Of a stretch of 64,000 nucleotides of DNA, positions 49,054 to 60,265 are shown in pieces; position 1 is the stretch's first letter; the number at the start of each line of letters is the position of its first letter. A program made the position numbers and the translations under genes. Under the pieces are notes generated by a model. The model had not been told where the DNA came from and searched no databases. It worked only from the letters and a program-made list of their open reading frames with translations. Source of the DNA: Chytridium lagenaria (Eukaryota; Chytridiomycota; Chytridiomycetes; Chytridiales; Chytridiaceae); assembly GCA_025449115.1 (NCBI GenBank), contig JAHLKC010000157.1, positions 1 to 64,000 on the forward strand, in the 5' to 3' direction.

Positions 49054-51487
49054 ATGTCAAGTTCTTCCGAAGAAGATTTGGAGGATGATGCCTCAGATTA
49101 CGATGATTTCGACATCAACTCTCACTTTTCTGGCCAATCTTCATCTATACCTGTTCCTGAAACTGGTCGTGCTTTGAAAGTGAGGTCCCGTAATAAGCCC
49201 GTGCAGCAGATTGTCGACTTAAAGCTCGTTCAGCATATCCCTGGAGTTCAGAGCAAAATCGGAAGGACGGTTTTAAGCTTTCAAACCCCTCGTGGGGTTG
49301 AAGCAGCACTCAACTCAACTGGAGAAGGGGGAGATCACAGGATTGAGGACTCTGATCAAGCCCTGGGTGGGCATGCCACTCTGAAATTCAACAGAGATGG
49401 ACGCTATCTTGCATTTGCTGGCGGAGATGCAATGTTAAAGCTTTGGATTTTTGATGCCGAGAAGAAAGAGAGAGAGCTCATTGAGATCGCGATCTGACGA
49501 AGCTGATACATTGTCAAGTAGCTCGGGGAGAGGTGGATACGTTGCAAAACATTATGCTAATACAACCCAAGATATTTTATCCAGAAAACCGGATCGAATA
49601 TACAAGGGGCATGCTCTTCCAATTCTCGACGTATCATGGTCTGCCAATGATTTCTTACTCTCTTCTTCGATGGACTTCAGTGTTCGCCTTTGGCACGCGA
49701 CCGCATCTGATTGCTTATCAGTGTTTACTCATAGTGGCCCAGTTCTTTCAGTGTCCTTCCATCCTCATGACGATAGATATTTCATCAGCGGAGATTCAAG
49801 GCTTCGTCTGTGGAGTTTAAATGAAAGCAGAGTTATAAATTGGGTAGATGTGCCGCGGTCAAAGGGCACATTTGCAGGCAGTCAGAAAGACAAAGAATCT
49901 GCACCACCATCATTAGACAGCCGAGCCTTACCTTCTGTAACCGGGCATATCACAGCAGTAAGCTTTAATTCCGACGGATCTCTTGTGATAGCTGGGACAG
50001 CGGATGGAGAGCTGTATTTTTATGAATTTGATGGGCTTCGCTACAATACTCAGGTTGAAATTATCTTATCGAGATCAAGAGTTGCCAAAGGACCAAAAGT
50101 CGTCAGTATCCTGTCCATGCCATCGTCAAAAATGAGGACAGCATATTGGTCACGACAAATGACTCAAATCTTCGTCTTTACAACCTTCGAGACAAAAGTT
50201 TGATTCGCAAATTTCGAGGGCCTAAGATCAGAGCCAGTTTTGTCAAGGCTTCATTCTCGCAAAAAGGGAATTTTATTTTGTGTGGAAGTGAGAATCGAAG
50301 AGTTTATTTGATAAACACGGAGCAGTCTACTTTTTCGCCTATCCACCAACAATTAAGAAAGGCGTCAGACGAAAAGGGTTACTCCAACAAGATTTCGAGC
50401 AAACTGCACCGCAACTCGCGTCGCCGTCTGACAGATAGTATAAACAATTCGGAAACGCGTGTACCAGTATTTACTGGCGTCTTAAATGGTCTCTTGGTAA
50501 ATTGGAACTCTGAGTCTGGTCGAAATACACAATATGAGTCCTTCGTTGGGTCATCAGATTCACTAATAGGCGCCTGCTTTGCCCCAGACTTCTTGGCAGA
50601 TGCATGGGACGCGTCTAGAGGCAAAGCATCTCTTTTGAGAGGCGACGGTGCACGAGAATTACTACCATCTCGTTCCGCCTATATATTGACAACAGATTCG
50701 TCGGGTGCTATTAATGCCTTTGAGTGCAGACTCATTACGGAGATCCATAATCAAGGGAGTGGTTCTAGTACATTAAAGCCGTCGTCTTTGCGGAGGCCGA
50801 TTTAATGTCACCACTGCCGTCATCGATTGACCCGGATTCACCACATCTACTAAAACATAGTTCAGCTGATCGCAATAACCCCTCAAGCATGGATTCACCA
50901 TTGATAGCACCTGCTGCAATAAATACCCGCTTTGAAGGAGATGGCAACCATTTCGAATATCCAAATGTATTTGGAGGGCGGGAATGTATGAGAACTCACT
51001 CGACTTTGCTTTCGAAGCTCAGCGACTTTCACGGAGTCAAAAGGAAACATCCGCTGTCTCATTAAACGAGATTGATACGAGTTCCGACTCGCAATCGGCT
51101 ACAAATGTGCAACTATCTATCAAGACAGAGTCTCAATCGATTCCCTCGTACCCTGATAAAGCCAATGATATTGGAATGAAAAGGGGTTCAGGGATCATCA
51201 AAGCAATTAAAAGCAGGATGGCTCGCGGTGCAACGATCGGTGCGCTCGCGAAACCCTCCTTTTTAACACAGGATGGGCAGAAGAGAAGTCTGAGCTCTTT
51301 CTACGGTAGTGGCCAAGCTAATAAAGATCCATCACCGTTAACAACGCCGAAGCTTCAAGAGTCGCCTGAGAATGACCCAAGTGATTCTTTCTTCGTATCT
51401 TGTCTCAGATGCGGCGAGAAGAGATTCTCAATGTACAAGGACGGCCGTCTTCTTTGTTTAGAATGTCAACACATACAATATACTTGA
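49054..51487 (+). CDS. WDR44-like WD-repeat protein with C-terminal zinc ribbon
   Basis: The start MSSSSEEDLEDDASDYDDFD is at 49054. A WDR44-type propeller follows: HATLKFNRDGRYLAFAGGDA (49370-49430), a one-base slip near 49480, KGHALPILDVSWSANDFLLS and SMDFSVRLWH (49605-49700), VLSVSFHPHDDRYFISGDSR, HITAVSFNSDGSLVIAGTAD, LRYNTQVEIILSRSR (50040-50080), a second slip near 50140, TTNDSNLRLYNLRDKSLIRK, and GNFILCGSENRRVYL. In animals WDR44 binds Rab11 on recycling endosomes. The last 500 nt is low complexity and ends in SCLRCGEKRFSMYKDGRLLC-LEC (51395-51480), a CxxC...CxxC pattern that suggests a zinc ribbon not present in animal WDR44. Confidence 0.85.
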
Positions 51488-51498
51488 CAAACTTTTGT

Positions 51499-51513
51499 AA
51501 AAAAAAAAAAAAA
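51499..51513. promoter_or_regulatory. Poly(dA) tract upstream of UTP21
   Basis: Fifteen consecutive A residues fill half of the 32-nt spacer between the WDR44-like stop (51487) and the UTP21 start (51520). In yeasts, poly(dA:dT) tracts keep promoters nucleosome-free; a promoter role here is inferred. Confidence 0.45.
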
Positions 51514-51519
51514 GTCAGC

Positions 51520-54500
51520 ATGCTATACAGCCCTTACAGAGCATTGGGCTACATAACGTCGTCGGTCCCAGTCGCATTGACGACATTGGCGCCGAATTAC
51601 TATTGCACATCTGCAATCGGAAGAAGCTTTCAAGTCTATGATGTACTATCGATAGTTAAAGAGTGTGCTCATCTAGTTTCTAGCTTTCAACTATAAAGCT
51701 TGTCATTAATGGGCAGGCGCCGGATGAGATAAAGGCCGTAGCCGCAGACGGAGAGACAACGTATATCGCATGCTCAACAGGAATCTTTGTGTACAAGCGC
51801 GGAAAGCAGGTAGTAAAGACTTTGTTTGCTTTCTAACAAAGTACAGATCCAATCCTCATCCTTTCCATCTCCATGCACTTGTGTCTCTCTCATCGTGATC
51901 GGAAAGTTACTTGTTTGCCTTGCTGATAACATGATATATATTTGGGATGCAGTGGAGCTCGGTATGGCTAATGATGGCTCCCATTTTCTTACCGTTTCAG
52001 AATCTGTCGACAACATTGTACTGTCGGACTCATCATTTGTCTTTGACCGTCTGCTTCACCCAAATGCATATCTCAACAAGGTACTGGTTGGATCACAGGA
52101 TGGTTTGCTACAGTTATGGAATATACATAGCAAGTAGGTTAATATGTCTTGCATTTTTTGACGATGTGATAGAAAAATGCTTTTTCAGTTCCCGTCTTTC
52201 GATTCACCTATAACGGCATTGGAGAATACGCTTGCTCTTGATGTTATTTCTGTTGGATGCGCAGATGGATCCATTTATTTTTTGAACATTCGGACCGCAA
52301 CAATCCTTCAAAGTTTCCTTCAACAAGGGCGAGTCACCGGATTGGCATTTGCTATGAATTCCAATAAGGAACATCTTCTTGTTTCTTCCAGCAGCGAAGG
52401 ATGTATTTTCCTCTGGAACATCGATCAGCAAAAGTTGATTTATAAGGTTGAAAATGGCCATGCTGGACCCATCTCTACCTGTATTGCACTTACTGGACAA
52501 TCGGTTATTCTCACGGCCGGACAGGATAACTGTATCAAGGTATAAGAGATTCATTAACATATTGCTAATGTAATAGCTTTGGGTTATAGATGAAAGTTTT
52601 TCAAGTTTGAGGCTGTGGAAGAGTCGTGAGGGACACTACAAACCTCCTTCACGCGTTAGGTTTACTGATGATGGCCTTTGTGTTCTCACGTCAAGTTCTG
52701 ACACAACTTTCCGATGTCTCTCGCTCGTTAACGACTCCAGGACGTTTGCATTTTCCTCAGGTGAGTAACAATGATGGCGAAAGTAATACTTACGTTATCA
52801 GGACAAATTTCCAAAGCCCATTTTCAAAATGACGGCGAGCCAGCTATGGCGCCAATAGTCTCTTTTGACTCGAATGCCGCAAAAGAAAACACTTGGGATA
52901 CCATTTTAACGTGCCACTCGAACGACAGCTGTGCGCGTACTTGGAGCATGAAAAAAAAGAGAGTTGGGAAGCATGTTCTCTTCACGTCGGATAAGTCGTT
53001 TGCCAAAGTTTCACTTATAAGCCATTGCGGAAACTTTGGTTTCGTCGGAACCTCCTCTGGAAAGATTGACATGTTCAACTTGCAGTCTGGTTTGCATCGC
53101 AAGACATTTTCAGGTTTACAATTTTCTGCTGCCCAAAGCTAATCATTAAGGTCACTCAAAGCCAGTTGTTGGACTGGCCTCTACTATTGATAATATCAAG
53201 CTTATCTCAGCATCTTTAGAGCCGTCTTTAAAGGTGATTTCAATCGCCTTTCCCTTGTTTGTTTACAAACCATTTATACTCTTTCAATCCTTTTCTAAAC
53301 TTTCCCATCAATTTTACGTTTCAGTTCTGGGACATGTCTAGTGGTGCGTTACTTTCTACGCTCAAGCTCTCATCACCGGTGTCCTGTATGACGTATCATC
53401 GTGCCTCCGATGTGGTAGCAGTAGCTTGCGACGATTTAGGAATCAGAATAGTGGATTGCGAGAATTTTACCATCATTAGAGAGTTCTGGGGCCACCGAAA
53501 TCGCATTTTGGACATGGTTAACTCATCTTTGTGTTTAAATAGTACTTAATACTTTTTAAGACCTTTACTCCTGATTCTAGATGGCTTGTTTCTACATCGA
53601 CGGATTCTTCGATGCGGACGTGGGATTTGCCTTTGGGAAGTTGTATAGATTCCCGCAAACTTTCACACATTGCGACCAGTGTGTCGTTCTCGCCGACAGG
53701 GAATTTTATGGCAACTACTCACGTGAACCACTTGGGCGTCTATTTATGGTAGTCTTCTCTTGTTCTTAAACTTTCTTTTTTGTGCTTTCTGGCTACATTG
53801 GACTTCATTTTGATAGAATTGAAGGTCAAACCGGTCGCTATTCGCAGACGTCTCTTCCGTTCGAGACAATAGAACCATTGACATAGACTCATTGTTCGAA
53901 TCGAATGCCGAAGAAAATGGAAATTTCACGGTGGAGGCTGAAGACGATGACGTTCTGGATTCATTCGCCGACTTGACTGTAACTCCCGAAGAAAATGACC
54001 TGCTCCTTTTGGCTTCGGCTGATCTAAATCGGTTCCATGCACTTCTCGACAAGGAGGCTTCCCAGGTAAACTTTACATTGCGCCTATGCGTTGTGAAGGT
54101 TTCTTACACGTTTTGACTTAAACAGAAGCGAAATAAGCCTAAGGAGCCCCCAAAAGCTCCGGTAGCAGCACCATTCTTCTTATACAACTCAACAAGTATC
54201 TTTGAGGAGGAAAAGCCGAAAAGTCGTCAGATCAAGGCATCTTTCTCCGGAAAATCCACTTTCCAAAACGCCTTAATGCAGCAAGGTAACGAGCAGTGAA
54301 AAGGAATCTAGCATAACTTTTCTTTAGACCCAGAGCTGCTTAAGATTATGGCAGATTATTCTCCGGCAAAGCTTGAGCTGGAGTTGAGACTCCTTGATGG
54401 AGACCAGCTTAAGATCCTCTTGAAGAGCCTCCTGCAATACCTCAAAACCAACAAAGATTACGACTTGGTCCAAGCATACTTGCACTTACTTCTTAAGGTA

Positions 54501-54694
54501 ATAGAACAAACAATCTTATTCTCTGTTCTTATGCGTCTTCTTAGTTCCACGGTGAAGCCTTACTCGATACTCTAAAAAATCCCGATGAGTTGGCCATAGT
54601 GAAGCAGCTTGACTGGACTTTGTCCGATTCTTGGGATAAAGTTGAAGACATGTATCACACCATTCTTGCTGGTCTCGAGTTCCTTCGAACATGA
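51520..54694 (+). CDS. UTP21: UTP21/WDR36, small-subunit processome component
   Basis: A UTP-B subunit needed for 18S rRNA processing in the nucleolus. The start [20 protein letters not shown] at 51520 matches the family N-terminus (PFRALGxVxxxVPFAL), then [13 protein letters not shown]. Two WD propellers follow: [39 protein letters not shown] (52079), [71 protein letters not shown] (53620) and [12 protein letters not shown]. The C-terminal Utp21 domain has [36 protein letters not shown] (54451) and ends [10 protein letters not shown]. The stop TGA (54692-54694) overlaps the next gene's ATG by 4 nt. About twelve short introns. Confidence 0.94.
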
Positions 54695-55619
54695 GCGCAA
54701 TTTGGTACAATTGTTATTTAATAGAATCACAGAAAACTCGCCGTTATTACATTGGGACGACTCCTGATCCCAGGCGAAGGTTACGACAACATAATGGTAT
54801 TGACTTTGATGTTGAGGATTGGCATTGAAACTGTTGTAAGGGGAATTGAAAGGAGGTGCGGTGAAAACGGAACGACATAGGCCATGTAAGCTTTTCCGTG
54901 AGTTAGAGCGTCATCTAAGCTTCTCAGGGCGGTTTGCCTTGATAGTGAGGAACTTTCCGAGCAAGTTGGCTGCTTTGCAGGTGTGATATTCTTGCGGATG
55001 GTGTTACTCACATGCTTAGTTTGAATGGGCATGGCAGAATCCGAGCCGGTCAAGGCATTTAAAGGATGCTGAACATAGCGCAAAAGCCTATACTGTTCGC
55101 TGTATGGAAGAGAACCTTCACATTCTGTCGGATATGCTGAATACGGATCAATGGTGTCGGTGGCCGCTAAATCTATGCTTTTTTGACACAGTTGCCCATG
55201 ACTTTTTCTCAAGACTCCCTCCGCCACCAGCTGAGATTCCAGTAACCTTTGATTTAAAGGACATGCTGGAAAGCCACATTACAATGCCCAAGGCAGCTTT
55301 TTCAAGTGCTTTAACACTCTGTGCTGTGTGCCATGAGCTGCTTTCTAAGGATGAGGACGACATTACAGAAGACACAACTCGCTGGTTTGCATGCCAGTAC
55401 CTAGGCGGAACATGTAATATGACCGCACACATCACATGCCTGGCAAAGCTATTCCTCCAAGCCCAACCTCTACAGTTACTCCCTATCATCGGAGACTGCC
55501 CAATATGTAAAACGTCTATCCGCTGGGCGGATATAATAAAATCTATTTCCTCTTCTTTGTATTCTTCTTATCTTGGGGTGGTCCAGCCTGTCTTTTCCGT
55601 TTCGTATCCCGCGGCCTAG
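54691..55619 (+). CDS. SLX1: SLX1 structure-specific endonuclease (GIY-YIG + RING-type)
   Basis: The catalytic subunit of SLX1-SLX4, which cuts branched DNA and Holliday junctions. The ATG at 54691 overlaps the UTP21 stop (ATGA) and is followed at once by the GIY-YIG core: WYNCYLIES and [19 protein letters not shown] (54703-54785). An intron (about 54786-54837) leads to [13 protein letters not shown], then a short intron and [14 protein letters not shown] near 54960-55045, with a family-typical FEWAWQ. The C-terminal zinc domain is intact: LCAVCHELL (55320), [16 protein letters not shown] (55410-55455), [14 protein letters not shown] (55498). The stop is at 55617-55619. Its last 77 nt are antisense to the end of NOC1. 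Confidence 0.92.
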
Positions 55620-58551
55620 GCTCGTATTCCTCGCCCCCAGATTCAGAGTCTTTATCAATCAAAGATTGGAAGTCCTCCAGACTTGCGAATGCTCCTGAAG
55701 ACGTAGTGTCTCCACCATCCTCAGTAAAGAAGTCTCCAGTGTATCCGAGTTCCTGTGCGGCTTTGGCGAGACGAGCTTTCGCGCCGCGAGCCTTCTTTGG
55801 CACTTCCTTCTTCTTGCTAGAAGACTTTCCTCGCAGGAATATCCTCGTTATCATCATCCGAGTCCATCCCATCTGCAAGCATTTCATCAAAGTCCACGTC
55901 CTCATCATCGGAGTCCCCATCAACTGGGAGTTCCATGTCTTCATCGTCATCCATGCCATCAGCGTCTTCGTCTTCATCATCATCGCTTCCGTCGTCACCC
56001 TCAAGTTCGTCAAGATCAAAATCATCTGAGTCCTCGTCAGCAACACCTTCGGCTCCCGGAAGCCCCGAGCTCCCCATCATCGCTGCAGCAATCTCATCCT
56101 CGTTAAGTTCACCATCGTCTTCCTCGTCTTCCCCTTCCTCATCGCCAACCCTTGTTTTCACCGGCACGTCCTTCTCGCGAGTCCGTCGCCTCTTGAAGAA
56201 CTCTGCATAAAAGCCCTAAATATTCATCAGCCTCCATAGCTTTCATAAACATCCTACCTCATCTGTTGGTATCGTCGCCTCATTCACATTTGCCCAATCC
56301 ACCGAATTCACAGGCGCATCATCCGTATAAATATCTTTCTCGCCATCCACTCCCTTCACAATCATCCCCTTTTTCCTGCCACCCACAACAAGACTCTCCT
56401 TCTTTGAATTTTTCACACCAGGCATTTTAGGTTGCATGACACTGGTTCCACGGTAAAGCGTATCAGTCCGTTTCGGGTTTTTATACACGAAACGGTCCAA
56501 AAATCGAGAAAGGGTGTGATTTTGTAAGGGATCGTAGGATGCAACAGATTCAGGTGCAGCAATGGGTTTACCAGTCAATAGTTGCTTGGCGTAAAAGGAG
56601 ACTGTTGGGTGGAAATGAAGGGCGAGGGCATTCTATAAGCGCAGTTTAGATATAAATACCGTTAGAGTATGTACCAGCTCCCAGAGACACGACGCGTTCG
56701 CGAGACTATGCATAGGGTCACGTTTCTTCCAATCGTATCCGGCAATTCTACTCGGCTTCCCGGCCTTTGCCGTGGTAGTTCCGTCCTCGTCAACATCCCC
56801 GAAACTCTCCTCTGTATTGTCTTCTGGCTGCAAAACCAAGCTCCAAACACCAGGTTTGCTTCTTGCAATTTCACTGAACATGAAAAGAGACGCACAAGTG
56901 AAAGGAGATGTCATGATGCTGCAAAGTTGAAGCAACCTTTTCAGGAAAGCCTGAACTCGCACGACCAATGAATCGTTCTTCACAGCACGGTAGATCAAGT
57001 TCAAATACACAGCGTATTTCGAAGTTTTCGTCAACCGAGAATCAAGAAGAGTTGCATAGAGACTTCTGTAAAACCTGTCTGACAAAGGCTTACATGTGCG
57101 TAAGTTTCTTAAGAGTACCAACGACAACTAACCTTAGAGTTCGCTGTTTCGATCTGATAAACCAGCGACAAGGCCTGAATGCTGACGTTGAAAGTCCCAA
57201 CGTGAGTAATCTTGTAGATGGTTTGAAGATGCTTCTCGAACGCAGTCTCAGTAAGCTTTGCAAAGGGGAACGCTCTGTTGACTCCAATGAAAATGGCACC
57301 AAGGATCTTTGAGTTGACTTTCCCAATATCCTCTTTCGGAGCCGCATCCTTCTTCACGTCCTTTTTCTTAGAGTCCTTCTTCTTTGGAGGAGTCTTCTTT
57401 ACTGCTTTTAACTCTTCCTTCTCAAGAGGGCCCTTAAAAGAATCAGCCAATAAACACCGAAGAACAACATACTCTTTGTTCCCTGATGCTCTCCGATTTC
57501 GCTAGCTGCTCAAATACAGCCATATAAATATCTACTAGCGCTTTTGCACATGCCACATCCTGATCCTTATTCGACAGCACGATTTGGTTCAAAAAGTTTA
57601 ACGCCATGTACTTTGACCGCTCATTCATGCCGTTTCTGAAGATAAACCGCTCAACCTCCCTCGATATCGTAAGAGACATCACTGGGTGTTTTTGAAGAAC
57701 AGTGCAGAGGAGGAAGGACGCCTTTGAAGAGACTTTGCGATCCTGATCACCTAACTTATTCACGAGAAGTAAAAGCAAGTTTGCTTCTTGTTCAGGTTTT
57801 CCAATAAGGAGGTCCGCAATGTAAGAGAGAGCTTTGCTTTTGATTTCAGTTAACGGGTCTTTTGATAGTTCCTTTGTAAAGTTAGCAATCTAAGGCGCGA
57901 ACGTCTGTACCTCTAAAATGTTCAAAAACTCGAAATATAGCTTCTTCAACGCATCCTCAAAATACCACAACAGCAAATGCGTTGGCGTCACACCCGTTGC
58001 TTTCAAAGGATGATCGCGAAAGTAGCGTAGTCTCCTATCCGGTAAAATGTTCCCAATCGCCAAATCTCTGATAGCATCTACAGTTAACAATGCCTCCCTT
58101 CTCGACTTTTTCCTGGCCATACCGTGGACCAGATGATCCCGCAATACAGGGAGCGTGTGAATGGGGGATTCTTGGACCATCAAAGTGAATGCTGAGACTT
58201 TGTCGGTAACAGTTCCGGACTTTAAGACGGTGGAAAGGAATTCCCAGTCGGCCTTTCCGTCATGCTTCACTTAAAATAATCAGCAGGGTATATGTGAGGC
58301 ACCCCTTACGTTTATCATAATTCTTGACTTCTTCTTCATAAAGGTACTTTGCTTTGGAAAGGAGATCCTCGACCTCTGCTTCTGAAGGGATGGGTGCATT
58401 CGCCCCCAAAGGTCCCAGTTCAACCTCATGCCATAATGGTGAAGGTGTGATGAGGAGCTTCACTGCTTGTGTTTGACTCTTCTTTCCAGCATGATCGTGC
58501 TTATGTTTATGGCCGTAGCTCTTGCTTCCACCTCGTCCATGGTTGACCATT
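55543..58551 (-). CDS. NOC1: Noc1/Mak21/CEBPZ ribosome biogenesis factor
   Basis: Needed for maturation and export of pre-60S particles. The start is MVNHGRGGSKSYGHKHKHDH at 58551, followed by LLITPSPLWHEVELGPLG. The HEAT-rich CBF region includes DGKADWEFLSTVLKSGTVTD (58210-58265), DRRLRYFRDHPLKATGVTPT, HLLLWYFEDALKKLYFEFL, MYADLLSNKDQDVACAKA-like repeats, FIGVNRAFPFAKL (57250-57300), VSIQALSLVYQI, RFYRSLYATLLDSRLTKTSK and CASLFMFSEIARSKPGVWSL (56845-56900). Then TLYRGTSVMQPKMPGVKNSK, DAPVNSVDWANVNEATIP, a long Asp/Glu-rich stretch (55850-56150) and a Lys/Arg-rich tail ending KKRK at 55543. The frame slips near 55840. Overlaps the SLX1 3' end. Confidence 0.92.
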
Positions 58552-58583
58552 ACGAGATTACGAGAGTTTGTCACAAACGCTCG

Positions 58584-58602
58584 AAAAAAAAAAAAAAAAA
58601 AA
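58584..58602. promoter_or_regulatory. Poly(dA:dT) tract upstream of NOC1
   Basis: Nineteen consecutive A on the plus strand lie 32 nt upstream of the NOC1 start on the minus strand. As with the UTP21 tract, a nucleosome-excluding promoter element is inferred. Homopolymer length may be miscounted by sequencing. Confidence 0.45.
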
Positions 58603-58717
58603 GGCAAGTTGTCCTATCCAAAAACAAATATTTATAAAAGACACCTAAAAACCTTGCATAACAATAAGGTAGTCCGAAAGTAAATTTAACGAGAATTTAG
58701 TTGAATAGTAGTATGAT

Positions 58718-60177
58718 TCAGGCCGGGTTCACTGCCATTGCGGTTTCAAATTTGGACCACATATCCCTCTCTAGCCTTTTCACACGCGGATCTTCCTCCC
58801 CCTTCCCACTTCTCACCGCTTCCGAAAGAGCATCAACCAACCGTGCTCTCGCATTATAGATCTCCAACGCCATCTCCATATGCTCACTCAACTCCTCCGC
58901 CCGTCTCTCATGCGACGGATGATCACTCATAAACTCTGGCACCGCGTCCTCATTCTCCCGTTCCGCGTCCGCCAGAACCTGCCAGAATTTCACTGCTTCC
59001 CGAGGATTATACCCTGCTAGCGACATCATGAACAGTCCGATAAGGTCGGCCTCGCTCTCACACATTCGGCTGTAGGGTTGGTCGGTGAAGTAAGGGGAGA
59101 TGACGTCGACAGTGCGACCGGTGATGTCGGCGATCATGGGAAGGTTGAGGGTGTAGGTGTAGAGGATGCTATGGAAGAGGTCGGTGAAGAGTTGGAAGAC
59201 GTGAGCTATGCCCATTTTTTCGCCAATGTGGCGGGAAAGAACATGGGAGACTTCGTGGGCCATGATGGCTGCTAGCGCGTCAGGTGATCGGCACATTCTA
59301 TTATACTCATCAGTATACGCGATTAAGATAGGCAAGACTCACCTGATAATCCCACTAAACGTATCACAAATGAAAAAGGAAGCACCATGCATTAGTACAC
59401 GTAGTATCGAACACTAAGCTTACGTGAAAACAAAAATCTTTCCACTTGCAATAACAAACGCATTAACAACACTATCATCATCCACAACGTGCAAATCCCA
59501 ATCCCTCAGCTCAGGTCCCACAACCGATATAATATCTAACGCAATCTTTGCAGTGAGTTGATAATCCGGATGCTCGACCGGTAATAACTTTGGACCAAAT
59601 TCCTTTAAAAGAGTTGCATAGTTCTCGTTGGCGACTTCGACTAATTGAACGTCAACTTAAAACTTGAATTTGGGACTCACGTTCAGTTGCTTCGTCGACA
59701 AACATTAAACGGCCTCTATGAGTTAACGGATGGACTTCGTAGGAATAGGCAATAACAAAAACGGTGCCAACGACGGGGAGGGTGGCAATTGTCCACATGA
59801 TTCGTGGATATCTGTTGATAATGAGCCCATGCAGGCTAGTGATGCGCTTGCCTTTTGAAAAAGTTCCATTTCCAGAGCATGGGAAGTGCTGTTGTGATTG
59901 TTCTTAGACCGTAGAAGATGCCGTAAATGATTCCGGTAGTGAGCAGACTCTTTTTTGGGACAGGTGTGGAGTGGAAAAGTTGACGTTGGGATGGAGGGAT
60001 GAGGTTGGGCCATGATCTAGGAGATCGTTGGATAGGCAATGTGCATGGATGAGGTAGTAGTTTCGGCGCTCTTGTGGTTAAATGCTGTTTTGGGATGATG
60101 ACAGCGACATGGACTCGAAGGAGGTGTGCTGGCCGTTGCTGCCAGCACCGAATTGCTGATGACGATGCTCGAAACAT
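58718..60177 (-). CDS. OMA1: OMA1-like mitochondrial inner-membrane metallopeptidase
   Basis: An M48-family protease that cleaves OPA1-type targets and acts in membrane quality control under stress. The start MFRASSSAIRCWQQRPAHLL at 60177 opens an Arg/Ser/Pro-rich presequence, followed by one hydrophobic helix near 59870-59900. A second helix lies near 59740-59800 (IMWTIATLPVVGTVFVI). The catalytic HEXXH is in IMAHEVSHVLSRHIGEKMGI (59210-59265), and the third ligand Glu is in SRMCESEADLIGLFMMSLAG (59010-59065). FMSDHPSHERRAEEL follows near 58900. It ends FETAMAVNPA at 58718. At least three introns lie between 59300 and 59700. Confidence 0.93.
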
Positions 60178-60265
60178 ATTTAAAAGTCTTTGCCAAAAAT
60201 TGTCACACCGTTTGACCCGTTTATTTGTGGTGGATTCACAGAAGGCTTGAAACAAAGGTCAAGGC

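Noticed and set aside
54781..55227. Minus-strand open frame of 148 codons
   Set aside because: It runs antisense to the conserved FEWAWQ region and zinc domain of SLX1 and has no recognisable motif.
55935..56210. Plus-strand Ser-rich open frame
   Set aside because: It is the antisense shadow of the Asp/Glu-rich (GAT/GAC/GAG codon) stretch of NOC1.
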